A DNA stretch of 64,000 nt, taken from positions 682,001-746,000 of the forward strand of contig JARWSJ010000003.1 in NCBI GenBank assembly GCA_029906195.1, written 5' to 3'. This DNA is from Chitinophagaceae bacterium 26-R-25 (GTDB lineage: Bacteria > Bacteroidota > Bacteroidia > Chitinophagales > Chitinophagaceae). Below are positions 18,601 to 26,548 of the stretch, one piece after another. The notes below the pieces were generated by a model. It was given only the letters and a program-made list of their open reading frames with translations, did no database searches and had not been told where the DNA came from. The position numbers and the translations under genes are program-made. Positions within the stretch are counted from its first letter, which is position 1, and each line of letters opens with the position of its first letter.

Positions 18601-18785
18601 AGTCAATCGGTATGGCATCTGTTGGTGGAATGCTGATGGGGACTGTATTTGGCGTAATACTAATTCCGGGCCTGTACATCATTTTCGCAAAACTTTCTGA
18701 ATTGAGCAGTCGCAAGAAAATGGGCAAGCGTCAATTTGTTTCGCGCAGAAACTTGAGGGAGAGCAAAAAGCTTTTGGAGGCATAG
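15603..18785 (+). CDS. RND multidrug efflux pump, inner-membrane transporter (HAE1 family)
   Basis: A 1060-residue AcrB-type proton antiporter that exports drugs or other hydrophobic compounds from the periplasm. It has the usual two-fold repeat: TM1 (about 10-30), periplasmic porter loop, TM2-6, TM7, second loop, TM8-12. Motifs include LPVTQFPDIVPPSVVV, GVPGMTYMSS, FIPTEDQGMIYV, FFPPPTVPGFGNASGF and the C-terminal GLLGKNAILIVEFA. In TM4 the proton-relay motif reads VDNAIVVVE, so the second Asp of the AcrB pair is Asn, a variant that also occurs in other RND pumps. Substrate unknown. Confidence 0.97.
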   Translation: MVETFIKRPILSLVISLLIVLLGVLALFTLPVTQFPDIVPPSVVVTAKYTGANAEVCTNAVTTPLERAINGVPGMTYMSSVSSNNGITLITVFFKVGTDPDQAAVNVQNRVTTVLDELPEEVIKAGVTTEKEVNSMLLYLNIISKDSSADEEFIYNFADINVLQELKRIDGVGFAEIMGAREYSMRVWLKPDRMLAYSVSADEIVNALRAQNIEAAPGKTGESSGKQAQNVQYVLRYTGKFFEPKQYEEVAIKAKDDGTILKLKDIAEVEFGTLSYGMVSKTNGKPSASIMIKQRPGSNASDVIANIKSKMEELKQTSFPPGMEFNYAYDVSRFLDASIHEVLRTLVEAFLLVFVVVFIFLQDFRSTLIPALAVPVALIGTLAFMQMLGFSINLLTLFALVLAIGIVVDNAIVVVEAVHVKMTEEHLTPLAATIKAMKEISGAILAITLVMSAVFVPVAFLSGPVGVFYRQFSLTLAIAIVISGINALTLTPALCALMLKHDTKPKKNNLLNKFFHGFNKNYLKTERKYKSLVTRIAGRQVITMALLIGFCVATWGVNAILPSGFIPTEDQGMIYVNITTPPGSTVERTEKVLDAIEQITMKESVVENISSLSGYSLVNEVAGASYGMAMINLKPWDKRKESVQDLIERLEKKTKNIKDANIEFFPPPTVPGFGNASGFELRLLDKNRGGSLTNTAKVTNDFIASLKKEKAIGSAFTSFDVNFPQYLIHVDYDMAGKKGVTVDNAMSSLQTLLGSYYATNFIRFGQMYKVMVQTGPGYRTKPEDILNLYVKNDRGEMVPYSTFIRLERVYGPEQLTRYNMYTSAMVNGDAARGFSSGDAITAIEKTAKEKLPKGYSIEWSGMTREQILSGNQAVAVFMLCLIFVYLLLAAQYESFMLPMPVILSLPTGIFGAFLFLKLAGLENNIYAQVALVMLIGLLGKNAILIVEFAIQRRKQGLTIMAAAREGAVSRLRPILMTSFAFIAGLIPLCLASGAGAMGNKSIGMASVGGMLMGTVFGVILIPGLYIIFAKLSELSSRKKMGKRQFVSRRNLRESKKLLEA

Positions 18786-18788
18786 GGG

Positions 18789-18862
18789 AGTTAATAGTTG
18801 TTGGTTGTTAGTTGTTAGGCTTGAGAGTCGAACAATCTTTTCTAACAACTAACAACTAACAT
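18789..18862. repeat. Inverted repeat of GTTGTTAG words
   Basis: The left arm (18789-18819, TTGTTGGTTGTTAGTTGTTA) pairs with the right arm (18842-18862, CTAACAACTAACAACTAAC) around a loop of about 22 bases. It lies between the pump and the outer-membrane channel gene of one operon. Confidence 0.85.
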
Positions 18863-18922
18863 CCACACTGAATCACATAATTCATTGCCGATTGCTTCGG
18901 CAAACGGAAAAATAAAGAGGGA

Positions 18923-20368
18923 ATGAAAAAAAACAAAAACATACATTTTTATATAGCCGCACTGGGATTTATGATTTTCGTAGTGTCCTGCGCACCATCG
19001 CGCAACACAGGCGTGCCCGATAAAGTAGAGGTTGCCGATTCACTTTTTCACACAACAGATAGTACAAGCATTGCAACGATAAAATGGAAGGATTTTTTCA
19101 AAGATCAATACTTACAACGCATCATTGACAGCACTTTGAGAAACAACCAGGATATTTTGATTGCAGCGCAAAGAGTAGAAGTAGCAAGGGCAAATTTAAT
19201 GATGGCAAGAGCTGCCTTTCAACCCACGGTAAACGGTGTGGTAAGCGCTGCCGCAGATCGTTATGGCGACTACACAATGAATGGCGTGGGAAATTTTGAT
19301 ACGAACTTATCGCCCAACATTTCTAAAGATCAAAAAATTCCGACACCTGTAACACCCGATTACTTTATCGGATTCAGAAGCACCTGGGAAATTGACTTAT
19401 GGGGCAAACTGAAGAATAAAAAGAAAGCTGCATTGGCAAGATTTGCCGCATCTGAAAAAGGCAGACAAATGCTCAGCACTTTTCTCGTTGCAGAAATCAG
19501 TTCGTTATACTACGAGCTCCTGGCGCTGGATAATGAACTGAAGATTATTGAAAGGAATACCAAACTACAGGAATCTGCTTTGGATGTAGTAAGAATTCAA
19601 AAGGAAGGAGGACGTGCTACAGAGCTTGCTGTGAAACAGTTCCAGGCACAGGTATACAACACGAAAAGTTATGAGTATGCCATCAAGCAGGAAATTGGAG
19701 CAGTAGAAAACCAGATCAGTTATTTGATGGGCGGCTATCCCAAACATATCGAACGCGATACAATCATTACAGGGCAAGAGTTTCCTGATCAATTGCTAAC
19801 AGGCGTTCCGTCTGCCATGTTGTTGCGCCGACCAGACATCCGCGAAGCAGAATTGCAACTCATCGCCGCGAAAGCTGATGTAGATGCTGCAAGAGCCGCA
19901 TTCTTGCCGTCGCTTACCATCAATCCTTACCTTGGATTAAACAGCTTTGGTGCGGGTCTGCTCTTCAATGGGGGTTCTTTTGTGTATGGCATTTTGGGAG
20001 GTTTAACAACGCCGGTTTTTAATCAGCGTCAATTGAAGGCTAACCACATTATAAGTGTCGCAGCAAATAAAGAGGTGTATTACAGCTATCATAAGACAAT
20101 TACAAATGCAACGCGTGAAGTGCTCACAACATTGAACAACATCGATAACGGAAAAAAGATGCTGTCCCTAAAGCAACAGGAAGCGCAGGAGTTGACAGAC
20201 GCCGTGTCGTCTGCACAAGATCTATATGTGTCTGGTTATGCTACCTATCTTGAAATCATCACCGCACAAAAAAGCGTATTGGAAGCCGAGTTGCAAAAGA
20301 ACGAGCTCAGGAAGAATTTGTACATGTCGTCAATTGGCTTGTACAGAATGTTGGGCGGCGGTTGGTAG
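18923..20368 (+). CDS. TolC/NodT-type outer-membrane efflux lipoprotein
   Basis: A 481-residue outer-membrane channel subunit that completes the tripartite efflux system. The lipobox VVSC (Cys about residue 24) gives a lipid anchor. Two outer-membrane-efflux repeats follow: first ADSLFHTTDSTSIATIKWKD and the long helices to about 230, then LLRRPDIREAELQLIAAKAD (about 300) to the end (YMSSIGLYRMLGGGW). Its TAG stop is the first TAG of the following GTAGAGACGCG palindrome. Confidence 0.95.
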   Translation: MKKNKNIHFYIAALGFMIFVVSCAPSRNTGVPDKVEVADSLFHTTDSTSIATIKWKDFFKDQYLQRIIDSTLRNNQDILIAAQRVEVARANLMMARAAFQPTVNGVVSAAADRYGDYTMNGVGNFDTNLSPNISKDQKIPTPVTPDYFIGFRSTWEIDLWGKLKNKKKAALARFAASEKGRQMLSTFLVAEISSLYYELLALDNELKIIERNTKLQESALDVVRIQKEGGRATELAVKQFQAQVYNTKSYEYAIKQEIGAVENQISYLMGGYPKHIERDTIITGQEFPDQLLTGVPSAMLLRRPDIREAELQLIAAKADVDAARAAFLPSLTINPYLGLNSFGAGLLFNGGSFVYGILGGLTTPVFNQRQLKANHIISVAANKEVYYSYHKTITNATREVLTTLNNIDNGKKMLSLKQQEAQELTDAVSSAQDLYVSGYATYLEIITAQKSVLEAELQKNELRKNLYMSSIGLYRMLGGGW

Positions 20369-20560
20369 AGACGCGTTGAACGCGTCTCTCTGGCACCCAA
20401 AATATGCAAATATATATGGCGCATGTTCGCGCCGTTTTGGAAACATCATGCGGGGTGTTACGGAGACGCATTCAATGCGTCTCTACGTTCGCCTTGGTTC
20501 GTGTCTTCACGAACCGAAATGCGCGGCTTGATTGTTCGTTGGTTCGTGGGGACACGAACC
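20365..20560. repeat. GTAGAGACGCG palindrome pair plus two GGTTCGTG palindromes
   Basis: Four hairpins: GTAGAGACGCGTT with its inverse (20365-20389); GGAGACGCATT with its inverse (20462-20486); GGTTCGTG-TCTT-CACGAACC (20496-20515); and GGTTCGTG-GGGA-CACGAACC (20541-20560). The first two are variants of the GTAGAGAC family and face each other. The element occupies most of the 315-base gap between convergent genes, and I see no gene in the rest. Confidence 0.9.
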
Positions 20561-20683
20561 ACGGCGACAACAATTTGGATTTATGGGATTGGAGGATGGT
20601 TGGGTTTTGTGATACCCGTTTCGAAAGAATAAACAATAGTTGAAAGATGAGATCTGTCTTTGGCATTAAAATCCAGTCATCCA

Positions 20684-20914
20684 CTAATCTGATGAATCCA
20701 AATTCTTATCAATGCTCAACGCGCCGCTTGGGCATTTTTTCACCTGTTCAATAATGCGTTCCGTAGTGGCGCCATCCATATTGATCCAGGGTCTGTTCTT
20801 AGGATTGAAAACCTGTATCAATCCTTTCCAGCAAATGGTGGAATGTTGGCAGAGATGAGCCTGCCAAAGAATTGTTACATCACCATTGCTATATTTTCTT
20901 ATTTCGTCTGACAT
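20684..20914 (-). CDS. Small 4Fe-4S (mono-cluster) protein, YjdI-like
   Basis: 76 residues of the Fer4_19 type. Visible signatures are TILWQAHLCQHSTICWKGL near the N-terminus, PKNRPWINMDGA in the middle and VKKCPSGALS at the end, which together supply few Cys residues for one cluster. Partners and role are unknown; in other bacteria similar domains often occur next to CDGSH or acetyltransferase domains, which are absent here. It lies downstream of icd on the same strand, separated by a repeat. Confidence 0.85.
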   Translation of the reverse strand: MSDEIRKYSNGDVTILWQAHLCQHSTICWKGLIQVFNPKNRPWINMDGATTERIIEQVKKCPSGALSIDKNLDSSD

Positions 20915-20930
20915 GAGGAATAGTTAAAAA

Positions 20931-21043
20931 AAATGACTGAATAATTGAAATTAACCTCATTAAAGTTACTCAATTATTCAGTCATTATATTATCCGATCA
21001 ACCTTCAGTTAATCAGTTATTCAGTTAATCAGTTATTCGATTA
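20931..21043. repeat. CTGAATAA-word inverted repeat plus extra word arm
   Basis: AAATGACTGAATAATTGA (20931-20948) is inverted at 20970-20986. A further arm of CAGTTATTCAGTTAATCAG words (21007-21043) reaches into the TAA stop of icd (21043-21041). Gap between two minus-strand genes. Confidence 0.85.
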
Positions 21044-22492
21044 TTGCCCCTGCGCTAAACTATAGGCTTTCTTATCGCCCCACATATTTAACAACTCTAG
21101 TGAGCAGATCTTAAAGTTTCCGCTAAGGCTTACATACAAACCAATAACGTCTTGTTGATTTAACGCATTGCCATCAAGGCTTTCGAAACGTGCGTTGTAT
21201 TGGTTCACAAGATTGGTGAATTTAGAACCTGTAGGCCAAACCTGCGTACCACGGTTGCTGATACTTACCAGGCTGAATTTCACACCCGCATGGCGAAGGC
21301 ATTTTTGTGCGATCACTTCCGGTTGTTCTTCGCTTTCGATAAACATATCAACACCTACTATTTTTTCTGCAGCAGTCTCTTCGGTGATCAACATTGGATT
21401 TTTTTCCAGGTTGAAAACTGTTGGAGTAACCGGCTTGTTTGGAAGAATTTCTTTTGCAAGATGCTGAGGTTGTTTGCCAAAGTTTCCAATGATAGCATCC
21501 GCAAACTGCGTAGTGTTTGCAGAAGGTGTGCTTTTATCGCCAAAATCGCCCGTGTGAGTACCGCTTTCCAAAGTATACAACAACGCATTCTCAATGATTG
21601 CGGCATTTTCCATCAATCCGAGGTGGCGCAACATGGCGATACCGCTCAGCAACAGAGCCGTCGGGTTGGCAATGTTTTTACCGGCAATATCAGGAGCCGT
21701 TCCGTGAACTGCTTCGAAAATACAAATGTGGTCGCCGATATTTCCCGAAGGAGCAAAACCTAAACCACCCACCAGACCCGCGCAAAGGTCAGAAACGATA
21801 TCACCCTGAAGATTGGTCAGCACCACCACGTCAAAAAGATCAGGGCGGGTAACCAGCTTCATACAAAGGTCATCCACAATCACATCATCAGCTTTCAGGT
21901 GCGGGTATTCCTTTGCCACTTCGTAGAAGCACTCGAGGAACAAGCCGTCAGTGATCTTCATAATGTTTGACTTGTGGCCGCAGGTAATTCTTTTCGCGTT
22001 CTTCTTGTTGGCCATTTCGAAGGCATATTTGATCACCTGCAAGCTACCCGGACGGGTAATGAAACGACGGCTCAACGCAACATCCTGTGTAAGCATGTGC
22101 TCCACACCACCATAAGTATCTTCAATATTTTCGCGAACAATTGTTACATCGATGGGAATGCCTGCTTTACTGAAAACAGTATCCACGCCATGTAAAGTTT
22201 GAAACACACGTTTGTTAGCATAAGTGTTCCATGTTTTGCGTGCAGTAACGTTCACGCTTTTTACCCCTTTACCTTTCGGGGTTTCCATCGGACCCTTAAA
22301 AAGAATACCCAGTTTTTCGATGGTATCTTTGGCTTCAGGAGTCATACCGTTGCTGAATCCTTTGTCAAACACCCATTTTCCCATGTCAACAAATTCATAC
22401 TCAAGGGGAACCTTTCCGGCAACGAAAATTTTTAGTACGGCATCCATAATCTCTGGACCGATACCATCACCTTTTGCAACAGCAATATTCAT
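21041..22492 (-). CDS. icd: NADP-dependent isocitrate dehydrogenase, long form
   Basis: It oxidatively decarboxylates isocitrate to 2-oxoglutarate in the TCA cycle. The fold is that of the IDH/IMDH family: GDGIGPEIM at the N-terminus, VRENIEDTYGGVEH (about 110-125), metal-binding and catalytic segments DDLCMKLVTRPDLFDVVVL and NLQGDIVSDLCAGLVGGLG, and the cofactor region EAVHGTAPDIAGKNIANPTA. At 483 residues it has a C-terminal extension of about 140 residues beyond the core, like the long Thermus-type enzymes. The -7 element TATCTTTG lies upstream at 22574-22567. Confidence 0.95.
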   Translation of the reverse strand: MNIAVAKGDGIGPEIMDAVLKIFVAGKVPLEYEFVDMGKWVFDKGFSNGMTPEAKDTIEKLGILFKGPMETPKGKGVKSVNVTARKTWNTYANKRVFQTLHGVDTVFSKAGIPIDVTIVRENIEDTYGGVEHMLTQDVALSRRFITRPGSLQVIKYAFEMANKKNAKRITCGHKSNIMKITDGLFLECFYEVAKEYPHLKADDVIVDDLCMKLVTRPDLFDVVVLTNLQGDIVSDLCAGLVGGLGFAPSGNIGDHICIFEAVHGTAPDIAGKNIANPTALLLSGIAMLRHLGLMENAAIIENALLYTLESGTHTGDFGDKSTPSANTTQFADAIIGNFGKQPQHLAKEILPNKPVTPTVFNLEKNPMLITEETAAEKIVGVDMFIESEEQPEVIAQKCLRHAGVKFSLVSISNRGTQVWPTGSKFTNLVNQYNARFESLDGNALNQQDVIGLYVSLSGNFKICSLELLNMWGDKKAYSLAQGQ

Positions 22493-22566
22493 AATTGAAT
22501 TTTTAGTCTAATGTTTAAAAGAATCTTCTCAGGGCGAGCAACAGATGTCAATAAAAAATGGAGACG

Positions 22567-22574
22567 CAAAGATA
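22567..22574 (-). promoter_or_regulatory. -7 element of icd promoter
   Basis: On the minus strand this reads TATCTTTG, an exact TAnnTTTG match, about 75 bases before the icd ATG. A TTTC 17 bases further upstream is a weak -33 candidate. Confidence 0.55.
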
Positions 22575-22749
22575 ATTTTTAGTTTAAGAAAGAAATGCAG
22601 ATTATTATCTTTTTTAGGGTGGATAATGACATTTAAATAACATCATGATAAATCTTGATAATCTTGACGATCGGCGTTCTTTCTCTTAAAACGGTAACAA
22701 AAAATTAAAACCTTAGGTTATTTTCATTATTTTTATCAAAAACCTGGTA

Positions 22750-23136
22750 ATGGTAAGCAAGATATCAGAAGGTATAGAAATAAGTGTAGAGACCTTTTAT
22801 CAGCCGGACTACTCAAACCCAATGTCCGCTGAGTTTATGTTTGCTTATCGTATCAGCATTGAAAACCACAATAATTTCCCCGTTCAGTTACAGCGCCGCC
22901 ACTGGCATATTTTCGACAGCAATGGCCAATACCGTGAGGTAGAAGGCGAGGGCGTTGTTGGTGTACAACCTACACTTAATCCCGGCGAACGCTATCAATA
23001 TGTAAGTGGCTGCAATCTCCGCACCGAAATGGGCAAAATGTACGGCACCTACTCCATGCTAAATCTCAGCAATAAAAGAGCTTTTGATGTGAACATTCCA
23101 GCGTTTGAAATGATCGTTCCATTTAAACACAATTAA
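22750..23136 (+). CDS. apaG: ApaG-family protein
   Basis: 128 residues with the single DUF525/ApaG fibronectin-like domain. Characteristic segments are FMFAYRISIENHNNFPVQLQ, RHWHIFDSNGQYREVEGEGV, VGVQPTLNPGERYQYVSGC and MYGTYSMLN. In enterobacteria ApaG is linked to Co2+/Mg2+ efflux phenotypes; its biochemical role is not settled. It is monocistronic, divergent from icd, and ends at a bidirectional terminator. Confidence 0.95.
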   Translation: MVSKISEGIEISVETFYQPDYSNPMSAEFMFAYRISIENHNNFPVQLQRRHWHIFDSNGQYREVEGEGVVGVQPTLNPGERYQYVSGCNLRTEMGKMYGTYSMLNLSNKRAFDVNIPAFEMIVPFKHN

Positions 23137-23138
23137 GT

Positions 23139-23223
23139 ATTAGGAATTAGGAGTTAGGAATTAGGAATTAGAAGGGCTAGTCGTGGAGAAGACTTCAGTT
23201 ATTCAATTATTCAGTTATTCAGC
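23139..23223. repeat. Unpaired arms of two vocabularies (AATTAGG, then TTATTCAG)
   Basis: After apaG comes an arm of TTAGGAATTAGGAGTTAGG words (23139-23173), a spacer of about 23 bases, then an arm of CAGTTATTCAATTATTCAG words (23194-23223). Neither arm has its own inverse here, so this looks like a hybrid of two element types. The terminator at 23228 follows directly. Confidence 0.8.
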
Positions 23224-23227
23224 TTAT

Positions 23228-23266
23228 AAAAAAAGAGGCGATGTTATTAGCATCGCCTCTTTTTTA
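23228..23266. terminator. Bidirectional intrinsic terminator between apaG and POT transporter
   Basis: GAGGCGATG pairs perfectly with CATCGCCTC around a 7-base loop (TTATTAG). Seven A residues precede and six T residues follow. Flanking genes converge. Confidence 0.93.
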
Positions 23267-23283
23267 TATAATGTCTCGACAAT

Positions 23284-24984
23284 TTATCTCACACCGTGCA
23301 TCATCTTTTTCAACACTGGAGTAAGTGCAAATAACAATGCAGATGCTACACCGCAAAGCACTACGAATACCATGAAGAATTGGAATAGGTTGTGAATTTC
23401 AAAACCTGCGAAAACAGGATTGGTTACACTGATTTTTGCTGTTTCCAGGAACTTTAATTGTTCAGGAGTGGCAGTTACAGTTTTATCCAAAATGCCTTGC
23501 AGATTGATGCCTGCGTCGTTTGCTTTTTTAAACTGCTCACCGGTTGCAGGCAGGATAGAACCCAATGTTCCTGCCAAAGCATAACCAGATGCATTTGACA
23601 AGAAGAACACACCAAACAACAAAGAAGCAAAACGTTTCGGAGCCAGTTTGCCCACCAAAGAAAGACCAATTGGCGAAAGACAAAGCTCACCGAAAGTTTG
23701 GATCAGATACAACAGGATCAGCCATTTTACAGCCAACAACCCTGAGTTGCCAAGATCTTTTACATTGTGTGCTATAATAAAGTAGCTAAGTGCAATTAAG
23801 AACAAACCAATAGCTTGTTTGAAAGGAGAAATAGGTTCTTTGCCGCTTGCTCTCAGTTTATCCCAAAGGAGACTGAAAGGAACAGCAAACGCAACAACGA
23901 AAATACCATTGAAGATTTGAACCATTGATGGAGGCATTTGCCAGCCAAGGAAATTTCTGTCTGTTTGGTTATCCGCAATGAACGTAAGCGATGAACCCGC
24001 TTGTTCAAAAGCCGCCCAGAAGAAGATGATAAAGAAGGAAACGATGTAAATAACAAGGATCCTGTCTCTTTCAACTTTCGTCAATGATTTATCAGTCAGG
24101 ATCAATCCTGCCAGTGAAATACCGCTACCATAGATAATTGAATAGATTACGTTTTGTCCGGCAATTTTATTGAAAAGAAGCGCCAGAATCGCAAAGGCAA
24201 TTACTGCACCGCCCAAAGCTTTCCCAGTGAAATGCGCGTTCTGCGCCTCACCTTCCGCAAAATCCGCAGCAGTGTTATGTTTTGGCAAACCGCCGATAGG
24301 ACGTCCTTCCGGAGTTCTTACATATTTGTCTTTCAAGAAGAAGAAAGAAATGGTACCAGTCAGCATGGCAAGAGAAGCAGCCAGGAAACCCCATTTAAAC
24401 GCATGAATGTCGCGATGGCCGGCAGCGTCCACAACGTCTCCAACTACAGGGCAAATGAATTGACCAAGGAATGCACCTACGTTAATACCCATGTAGAAAA
24501 TGGTGAAAGCGGTGTCCAGCTTGTTTTTTTCCTGTGCAGGATACAAGCTTCCCACCATCGAAGAGATATTTGGTTTGAAAAAGCCGTTACCAAGGATGAT
24601 TACGCCCAAACCGATGTACAATAACGTTTTTGCGAATTCCAGGTTGCCACCGAAAACGCTGGCACTGGTAAACAGGAACATTTGTCCGATTGCCATTAAA
24701 GTACCACCAAGAATGATACAATATCTGTTACCAAGAAATCTGTCGGAAATAAATCCTCCAAGCATCGGAGTTAAATAACACAATCCCAGAAAGCCCCCGT
24801 AGATCAATGATGAGGTTTCTTTGCTCATCATCAGTGAGTTCACGATAAATAGGGTGAGGAGAGTACGCATTCCGTAAAAGTTGAATCGCTCCCACATTTC
24901 CGTCGAAAATAACACCCAGAGCCCTTTTGGATGTTTTTTGCTGGTTTTGCTAGCTGGGCTAGCGGTTGCTACTGCTGTATCCAT
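23284..24984 (-). CDS. POT/PTR2-family proton-coupled oligopeptide transporter
   Basis: A 566-residue inner-membrane MFS transporter that imports di- and tripeptides with protons. The N-terminal motif EMWERFNFYGMRTLLTLF matches the ExxERFxYY proton-coupling signature. Next come GGFISDRFLGNRYCIILGG and GNGFFKPNISSMVGSLY, both PTR2 signatures, and about 14 hydrophobic helices in all. Near the C-terminus LIQTFGELCLSPIGLSLVGK carries the conserved GELCxSP segment. Residues 1-20 are a polar, Lys-rich tail. It is divergent from purD with no repeat between them. Confidence 0.95.
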   Translation of the reverse strand: MDTAVATASPASKTSKKHPKGLWVLFSTEMWERFNFYGMRTLLTLFIVNSLMMSKETSSLIYGGFLGLCYLTPMLGGFISDRFLGNRYCIILGGTLMAIGQMFLFTSASVFGGNLEFAKTLLYIGLGVIILGNGFFKPNISSMVGSLYPAQEKNKLDTAFTIFYMGINVGAFLGQFICPVVGDVVDAAGHRDIHAFKWGFLAASLAMLTGTISFFFLKDKYVRTPEGRPIGGLPKHNTAADFAEGEAQNAHFTGKALGGAVIAFAILALLFNKIAGQNVIYSIIYGSGISLAGLILTDKSLTKVERDRILVIYIVSFFIIFFWAAFEQAGSSLTFIADNQTDRNFLGWQMPPSMVQIFNGIFVVAFAVPFSLLWDKLRASGKEPISPFKQAIGLFLIALSYFIIAHNVKDLGNSGLLAVKWLILLYLIQTFGELCLSPIGLSLVGKLAPKRFASLLFGVFFLSNASGYALAGTLGSILPATGEQFKKANDAGINLQGILDKTVTATPEQLKFLETAKISVTNPVFAGFEIHNLFQFFMVFVVLCGVASALLFALTPVLKKMMHGVR

Positions 24985-25099
24985 ACGGCGAAATTTCTGT
25001 TCTCAGTTTAATTTAGGTTGATAAAGTGCCCAAAATACTGATTAATTGTAACATGTAATCAACCGCGACCTTTATCAGGCAGCATTTTATCAAAATAAA

Positions 25100-25129
25100 G
25101 TTGCCTCGTTTATATATTTTCTACTTTTG
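25100..25129 (+). promoter_or_regulatory. purD promoter
   Basis: GTTG (25100-25103), 18 bases, then TACTTTTG (25122-25129), a good fit to the Bacteroidota consensus. It predicts a leader of about 40 bases before the purD ATG. Confidence 0.7.
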
Positions 25130-25177
25130 CTCCGTTTTTCAGCCTCATATTTACTTAAAATATAATAGCTCAACTCA

Positions 25178-26455
25178 ATGAACATTCTTCTTTTAGGCTC
25201 AGGCGGCAGGGAACATGCGCTGGCGTGGAAACTTTCTCAAAGCAGTAAATGCTCAAAACTGTTTATAGCTCCGGGAAATGCCGGTACGGCACAATGCGGT
25301 ACCAACGTGGCCATTTCCGCAACAGATTTTGATGCCATTAAAAAGTTTTGCGACGGTAATAATGTGGAAATGATAGTGGTAGGGCCGGAAGATCCGTTGG
25401 TAAAAGGCGTGTACGATTATTTTAAAACAAACAGCTCCTCTATATCCGTAATTGGCCCTTCTCATGAAGGCGCAAAGCTTGAAGGCAGTAAGGCTTACGC
25501 AAAAGCTTTCATGAAGAGACACAATATTCCAACCGCAGCCTATGCTGAATTTGACGCCCATAATTACCAGGCTGGCGTTACATATCTTAAGAATCATTCA
25601 TTGCCGATAGTGCTGAAGGCCGATGGCCTGGCCGCAGGAAAGGGCGTTCTTATTTGTCAGTCGCATGAAGAAGCACTGGCGGAATTTGAGCAAATGATCC
25701 AGCAAAGCAAGTTTGGTGATGCCAGCAAAAAGGTTGTGGTAGAAGCATTCCTGGACGGCATTGAATTGAGCATGTTTGCTCTGACCGATGGCAAAAACTA
25801 TGTGTTACTGCCTGAAGCGAAGGACTACAAAAGAATTGGCGAAGGCGACACCGGTTTGAACACAGGCGGTATGGGCGCGGTGAGCCCGGTTCCGTTTGCG
25901 GATGCTACTTTCATGAAAAAAGTAACTGACACCATCATAAAACCCACTATTGACGGGCTTTACAAAGACAATATCACTTACAAAGGATTCGTGTTTTTCG
26001 GTTTGATCAAAGTTGGAAACGAGCCTATGGTCATCGAATACAACTGCCGCATGGGCGATCCCGAAACGGAAGTGGTGATGCCGAGACTTAAAAATGACCT
26101 GGTAGATCTTTTCATTGCTACGCAAAATGGCATGCTGAACAGTATAAAAATCGAGCATGACAGCCGCGTTGCCTGCACAGTAGTGGCTGTAAGCGGCGGT
26201 TACCCCGGCGATTACAAAAAAGGTATTGAAATAAAAGGGTTGGGTGGCAAAACGGTTTCCGGCGACACCATGGTATTCCATGCCGGCACTGCTGCGCAAA
26301 AAGATAAGGTAGTGACCGCGGGCGGCCGCGTGCTATGCGCTACTTCTTACGGGGATTCTGTAAGCGACGCAATCAATAAATCAAAGCAAACCCTTGCCGA
26401 TATTGAGTTTGACGGAATGTATTTCAGGAAGGATATAGGTTACGAATTTATGTAA
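25178..26455 (+). CDS. purD: Phosphoribosylamine-glycine ligase (GAR synthetase)
   Basis: It catalyses the second step of purine synthesis, joining glycine to phosphoribosylamine with ATP. The 425-residue length is normal. The N-terminal domain starts MNILLLGSGGREHALAWKL. VVGPEDPLVKG and SKAYAKAFMKRHNIPTA follow. The ATP-grasp region shows PIVLKADGLAAGKGV (about 143-157), LPEAKDYKRIGEGDTGLNTG and EYNCRMGDPETEVVMPRL. The C-terminal domain contains VVAVSGGYPGDYKKG. It is monocistronic; a palindrome pair separates it from kynA. Confidence 0.97.
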   Translation: MNILLLGSGGREHALAWKLSQSSKCSKLFIAPGNAGTAQCGTNVAISATDFDAIKKFCDGNNVEMIVVGPEDPLVKGVYDYFKTNSSSISVIGPSHEGAKLEGSKAYAKAFMKRHNIPTAAYAEFDAHNYQAGVTYLKNHSLPIVLKADGLAAGKGVLICQSHEEALAEFEQMIQQSKFGDASKKVVVEAFLDGIELSMFALTDGKNYVLLPEAKDYKRIGEGDTGLNTGGMGAVSPVPFADATFMKKVTDTIIKPTIDGLYKDNITYKGFVFFGLIKVGNEPMVIEYNCRMGDPETEVVMPRLKNDLVDLFIATQNGMLNSIKIEHDSRVACTVVAVSGGYPGDYKKGIEIKGLGGKTVSGDTMVFHAGTAAQKDKVVTAGGRVLCATSYGDSVSDAINKSKQTLADIEFDGMYFRKDIGYEFM

Positions 26456-26461
26456 TCGTAC

Positions 26462-26533
26462 GTAGAGACAAGGCACCGCCTTGTCTTGGTAATTCCGAAA
26501 TTCGCAAGAGACAAGGCATTGCCTTGTCTCTAC
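26462..26533. repeat. Paired GTAGAGACAAGGCA palindromes
   Basis: The first palindrome (26462-26486) and second (26507-26533) face each other across about 20 bases, as at 1398-1475. It begins 7 bases after the purD stop and ends 15 bases before the kynA ATG. Confidence 0.9.
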
Positions 26534-26548
26534 AACAACAAATTAAAC

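Noticed and set aside
15603-18785. Loss of proton relay in the RND pump (Asn for the second Asp)
   Set aside because: VDNAIVV-type motifs occur in other RND pumps, so this is a family variant and not evidence of a dead transporter.
20404-20643. Short ORFs between the TolC-like gene and the 4Fe-4S protein gene
   Set aside because: They are made mostly of translated palindromic repeats (TRFERINN-type ends, Arg/Ser-rich) and have no start context.
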